Source: Solimonas sp. SE-A11 (GTDB lineage: Bacteria > Pseudomonadota > Gammaproteobacteria > Nevskiales > Nevskiaceae). From it: a stretch of DNA of 64,000 nucleotides. Location of the stretch: the NCBI RefSeq assembly GCF_030345715.1, contig NZ_JAUASX010000006.1:124001-188000 (forward strand). The letters are read 5' to 3'. Every line of letters begins with the position of its first letter. Positions within the stretch are counted from its first letter, which is position 1. The notes under the pieces are model-generated. The model did not search any database, was not told the DNA's origin, and saw nothing but the letters and a program-made list of their open reading frames with translations. The position numbers were made by a program, and so were the translations under genes. This document shows, in pieces, positions 61,204-64,000 of this stretch.

Positions 61204-61842
61204 ATGACGCTGAGCCAGCAACGCCGCCAGGAAGAGAAGGAACGCCGCCGCGAGGAAATCATCGACGCGGCGGAGCGGGTGATTGCGGCCAAGGGTTTCG
61301 AGTTGGCCAAGATGGAGGAGATCGCCCGCGACGCCCGCGTGTCGCGCGCCCTGGTCTACACCTACTTCAAGGACAAGACCGATCTCTATTTCGCCATCTG
61401 CGAGCGCGTGCTGAGCCTGCTGCGCGAGCGCTTCGAGGCCGCCGCGGCCACGCAGGCGCGCGGCATCGACCAGGTCATGGCCATCGGCCGCTCCTACATC
61501 GAGTTTGCCGCGGAATCGCCGTTCCGCTTCGCCGCACTAGCCCGCTTCGAAGGGCATCCGCTGGCCGCCACTGCGCCGGGCTCCACCGAGCACGATGTGC
61601 TCTGCGTGGGACGCAGCGTCCATGAGGTCACGGTCAAGAGCCTGCTCGCCGGCATGGCCGACGGCTCGATCCGCAAGGACATCGGGGACCCGATGCTCGC
61701 CGCGATCACGCTCTGGGGCCTGACCCATGGCGTGATCCAGCTGGCGCAAACCAAAGCCTCGCTGATCACCGATGAAGGGTTCGGCCTTGATCAGTTCCTG
61801 CAATACAGCATGGAGTTCGGGTTGCGCTCGCTGCGCACCTGA
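61204..61842 (+). CDS. TetR/AcrR-family transcriptional regulator
   Basis: A 212-residue TetR-type repressor. The N-terminal helix-turn-helix is REEIIDAAERVIAAKGFELAKMEEIARDARVSRALVYTYFKDKTDLYFAI (residues about 15-65), followed by the helical ligand domain. It is 32 bases upstream of a TolC-like gene on the same strand, so it probably leads and controls the efflux operon. A dyad operator lies upstream. The ligand is unknown. Confidence 0.9.
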   Translation: MTLSQQRRQEEKERRREEIIDAAERVIAAKGFELAKMEEIARDARVSRALVYTYFKDKTDLYFAICERVLSLLRERFEAAAATQARGIDQVMAIGRSYIEFAAESPFRFAALARFEGHPLAATAPGSTEHDVLCVGRSVHEVTVKSLLAGMADGSIRKDIGDPMLAAITLWGLTHGVIQLAQTKASLITDEGFGLDQFLQYSMEFGLRSLRT

Positions 61843-61874
61843 GCCCATCACTTTTTTGGAAGGGGGAGAACGAC

Positions 61875-63311
61875 ATGCGTAACGCGATTCCGCGCCTGTC
61901 CACCGCCGCGGGCGGGGCACTGCTGGTGCTGGGCACCGCACAGGCCGCGCCGGCGCCGCAGCTGTCGATGTCGCTGGGCCTGAGTAGCACCGCTACCGTC
62001 ACCGCCGCCGCGGTGCAGGACGACCCGCTGGTGGGCTTCATCGCCGAGGCGCTGGCCAACAACGCCAGCCTGGGCGCACAGAACCAGTCCGTGAACGCGC
62101 GCTTCGAGGCGCTGCGAGAAGCACGCGCCCAGCGCCTGCCGCAGCTCGACCTGAAGGCGCGCTACACCGTAGCCGACGGCGGCCGCACCATCGACTTCCC
62201 CGCTGGCGACCTGCTCAACCCGGTCTACACCACGCTCAACCAGCTCACCGGCACGCAGAACTTCCCGCAGATCCAGAACCAGAGCATCGACCTGCTGCGT
62301 GAGAAGGAGCAGGACACGCGTCTGTCGCTGACCGCGCCGCTGTTCGCACCGGCACTGGACAACGCCATCGACGCGCGCCAGTCGCTGTACCAGTCCGAGA
62401 CCGCCGCGCGCGAAGCACTGGCCCGCACCCTGGTGCGCGACGTCAAGCAGGCGGCCTATGCCCTGGCGCAGGCACGCGCCGGCATCATGATCCTGGAATC
62501 CAGCGAGCGCACCCTGTCGGAGAACGTGCGCGTCGCGCAGTCCCTGCTCGACGCCGGCAAGGCCACCCGCGACCGCCGCCTGCGTGCCGACGCCGAGCGC
62601 CTGGCCGTGGTGCAGCGCCTGGACCTGGCGCGGGCGCAGGCCCAGCAGGCGCAGCGCTACCTCAACTTCCTGCGCGGCCAGCCGCTGGATACGCCGGTCG
62701 AACTGCCGCCGGCCGAGGGCCGCATCGCCGATGCAGCCGCCGCCACGCGCAGCCGCCCCGAGCTGCGCCAGATCGAGCACGCCGTCGACGCCGCCGAGGC
62801 CAAGCGCCGCGCCGCGCGCGCCGGCCGCTGGCCGACGCTGGCCCTGGGCGCCGACTACGGCATCGAGGGCGAGCGCTACAACTTCGACCGCGACCATGAC
62901 TTCTCGCTGGCCTCGCTGGTGCTGAACTGGTCGGTGTTCGACTTCGGCCTGCGCCGCGCGCAGCAGGCGCAGGCCGCCGCCGAGACCGCCAGCCTCAAGG
63001 CGCAACGCGAAGACCTGCGCCAGAAGCTGGCCATGGCCGAGCAGGCCGCGCGCGAGGACCTCGCCGTGGCGCTGCGCGCCGTCGACAGCGCCAGCGCACG
63101 CCAGGACGCCGCCGACGAGAGCTTCCGCATCTCCTCGCGCAAGCGCGACGCCGGCCAGCTTTCGCAGGTGGAGTTCTTCGACGCCGAGCGCGCACAGACC
63201 GACGCCCGCCTCAACCTCGTCATTGCCCGCCAGGCCGCGCTGTCGCGGGCCGCGGAACTCGAATACGCCACGGCCGCCTACCCGCTGCCGGCCCAACACC
63301 TTGCGGAGTGA
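61875..63311 (+). CDS. TolC-family outer-membrane efflux protein
   Basis: A 478-residue outer-membrane factor. The signal peptide ends near GTAQA. Two internally repeated halves each have a long helical hairpin (about 50-280 and 285-470), with LRAARAQRLPQLDL-type and RAGRWPTLALGADY strand entries. LSQVEFFDAERAQTDARLNLVIA near the end is the usual TolC C-terminal helix pattern. It forms the outer-membrane exit channel for the pump whose adaptor is encoded four bases downstream. GGAAGGGGGAG precedes the ATG. Confidence 0.9.
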   Translation: MRNAIPRLSTAAGGALLVLGTAQAAPAPQLSMSLGLSSTATVTAAAVQDDPLVGFIAEALANNASLGAQNQSVNARFEALREARAQRLPQLDLKARYTVADGGRTIDFPAGDLLNPVYTTLNQLTGTQNFPQIQNQSIDLLREKEQDTRLSLTAPLFAPALDNAIDARQSLYQSETAAREALARTLVRDVKQAAYALAQARAGIMILESSERTLSENVRVAQSLLDAGKATRDRRLRADAERLAVVQRLDLARAQAQQAQRYLNFLRGQPLDTPVELPPAEGRIADAAAATRSRPELRQIEHAVDAAEAKRRAARAGRWPTLALGADYGIEGERYNFDRDHDFSLASLVLNWSVFDFGLRRAQQAQAAAETASLKAQREDLRQKLAMAEQAAREDLAVALRAVDSASARQDAADESFRISSRKRDAGQLSQVEFFDAERAQTDARLNLVIARQAALSRAAELEYATAAYPLPAQHLAE

Positions 63312-63314
63312 GCC

Positions 63315-64000
63315 ATGCGCCCCGTCCTGATCCTGCTGCCCGCCCTGTTCCTCGCCGCCTGCGGCTCCGGCGAGCCCGCCGCCGTGCCGGAGGCACCGCC
63401 GCGCAACGTCCACATCGCCCTGCCGGAGAGCGGCCCGGCGACGCCGCCGGTAGAGAGCAACGGCGTGGTCGCCTACCGCGACGAGACGCGCCTGTCCTTC
63501 ATGGTGCCCGGCATCATCCGCGAACTCGGCGTGCGTGAGGGCGACACCGTCAAGGCCGGCCAGCCCCTCGCCACGCTGGAACTGACCCAGGTCGACGCCG
63601 GCTCTACCCAGGCACGCGAAGGCTGGCTCAAGGCCAAGCGTGACCTCGAGCGCGGCGAGAAACTGTTCCGTGACGACGTGCTGACCCGCGAGCAGCTCGA
63701 CGACCTGACCACCGCCGAGCGCGTGGCCCGCGCCGGCCTGTCCAGCGCCGACTTCGCCCGCAACAACGCCCGCATCGTCGCGCCCACCGGCGGCACCGTG
63801 CTGCGCCGCCTCGCCGAATCGCGCGAGATGGTGGCCGCCGGCCAGCCGGTGCTGACCCTGGGCGACACCGGCAGCGGCATGGTGCTGCGCCTGGGCCTGG
63901 CCGACCGCGAAGTGGTGCGCCTGAAGAGCGGCGACAGCGCGGTGCTGCGCTTCGACGCCTTCCCCGGCAAGGAATTCGCCGGCAAGGTGCAGGAAGTCAG
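63315..64000 (+). CDS. RND-type periplasmic adaptor (HlyD-like) lipoprotein, 3' end beyond window
   Basis: The first 228 codons of a membrane-fusion protein. The leader MRPVLILLPALFLAAC (Cys16) marks a lipoprotein. The lipoyl/biotinyl half-motif GIIRELGVREGDTVKAGQPLATLE (about 68-90) is followed by a short coiled coil (about 98-145) and the return strand ARIVAPTGGTVLRRLAESREMVAAGQPVLTLGD, then the beta-barrel start. The usual third gene of such an operon, an RND pump, would lie beyond 64000. Confidence 0.9.
   Translation, partial: MRPVLILLPALFLAACGSGEPAAVPEAPPRNVHIALPESGPATPPVESNGVVAYRDETRLSFMVPGIIRELGVREGDTVKAGQPLATLELTQVDAGSTQAREGWLKAKRDLERGEKLFRDDVLTREQLDDLTTAERVARAGLSSADFARNNARIVAPTGGTVLRRLAESREMVAAGQPVLTLGDTGSGMVLRLGLADREVVRLKSGDSAVLRFDAFPGKEFAGKVQEV

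Overview
The window is a dense, high-GC chromosomal segment of a Gram-negative gammaproteobacterium. Evidence for this includes ftsY-ftsE-ftsX followed by rpoH, the thiD-thiE-hemL order, dusB, an outer-membrane phospholipase A, many lipoproteins, RND efflux parts and REP-like repeats. The mixture of Pseudomonas-like and Xanthomonas-like traits suggests the Xanthomonadales/Nevskiales neighbourhood, but this is an inference from gene content; there is no rRNA or other taxonomic marker here.

Layout. 1-7.4 kb: leftward tkt, gap and pgk (pgk cut by the window edge), a large exported DUF6351-type lipoprotein and a small thioredoxin-like/membrane pair. 8-12.4 kb: the methyl cycle, metK, ahcY and metF. 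12.4-22.9 kb: an exported beta-propeller-like protein, thiD-thiE-hemL, a DedA/PAP2/LssY membrane fusion, ftsY-ftsE-ftsX and rpoH, the last preceded by a perfect CIRCE operator. 22.2-28.5 kb: a methyltransferase, a CoA-binding protein, two short-chain dehydrogenases, gloA, a LysR regulator and ilvD. 28.5-38.8 kb: mostly leftward housekeeping and accessory genes (MAPEG, YheT-like hydrolase, dusB, RsmB family, DUF423, a saccharopine-dehydrogenase-like enzyme), plus a 19-residue lysine/alanine microprotein with its own ribosome site and terminator, a receiver protein with a glutamine-rich coiled coil, and a GDSL lipoprotein broken by a frameshift. 38.9-45.1 kb: a DsbD/ScsB-like protein with a partner redoxin, a membrane adenylate cyclase, an AT-rich island with an orphan AbiEi-type antitoxin, and pldA.

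The most unusual part is 45.7-60.4 kb. A divergent pentaheme cytochrome faces a tightly coupled six-gene rightward operon. It encodes an NAD(P)/FAD oxidoreductase fused to two cyclic-nucleotide-binding domains and a four-cluster ferredoxin domain; a membrane protein with histidines in its helices; an FHA-TM-decaheme fusion; a lipoprotein with two HbpS/GlcG-like domains; an exported protein with a FimV/LysM-type domain and a predicted outer-membrane beta-barrel; and a 1261-residue decaheme protein with LVIVD repeats. Read in order, the products could move electrons from the cytoplasm through the inner membrane and periplasm to a porin-cytochrome at the outer membrane, or the reverse. Ligand-sensing domains sit inside the electron-transfer proteins themselves. 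I do not recognise this as a described system.

60.4-64 kb: repeats, an NTF2-like protein, a TetR regulator with a dyad operator upstream, and the start of a TolC/RND-adaptor efflux operon that leaves the window.
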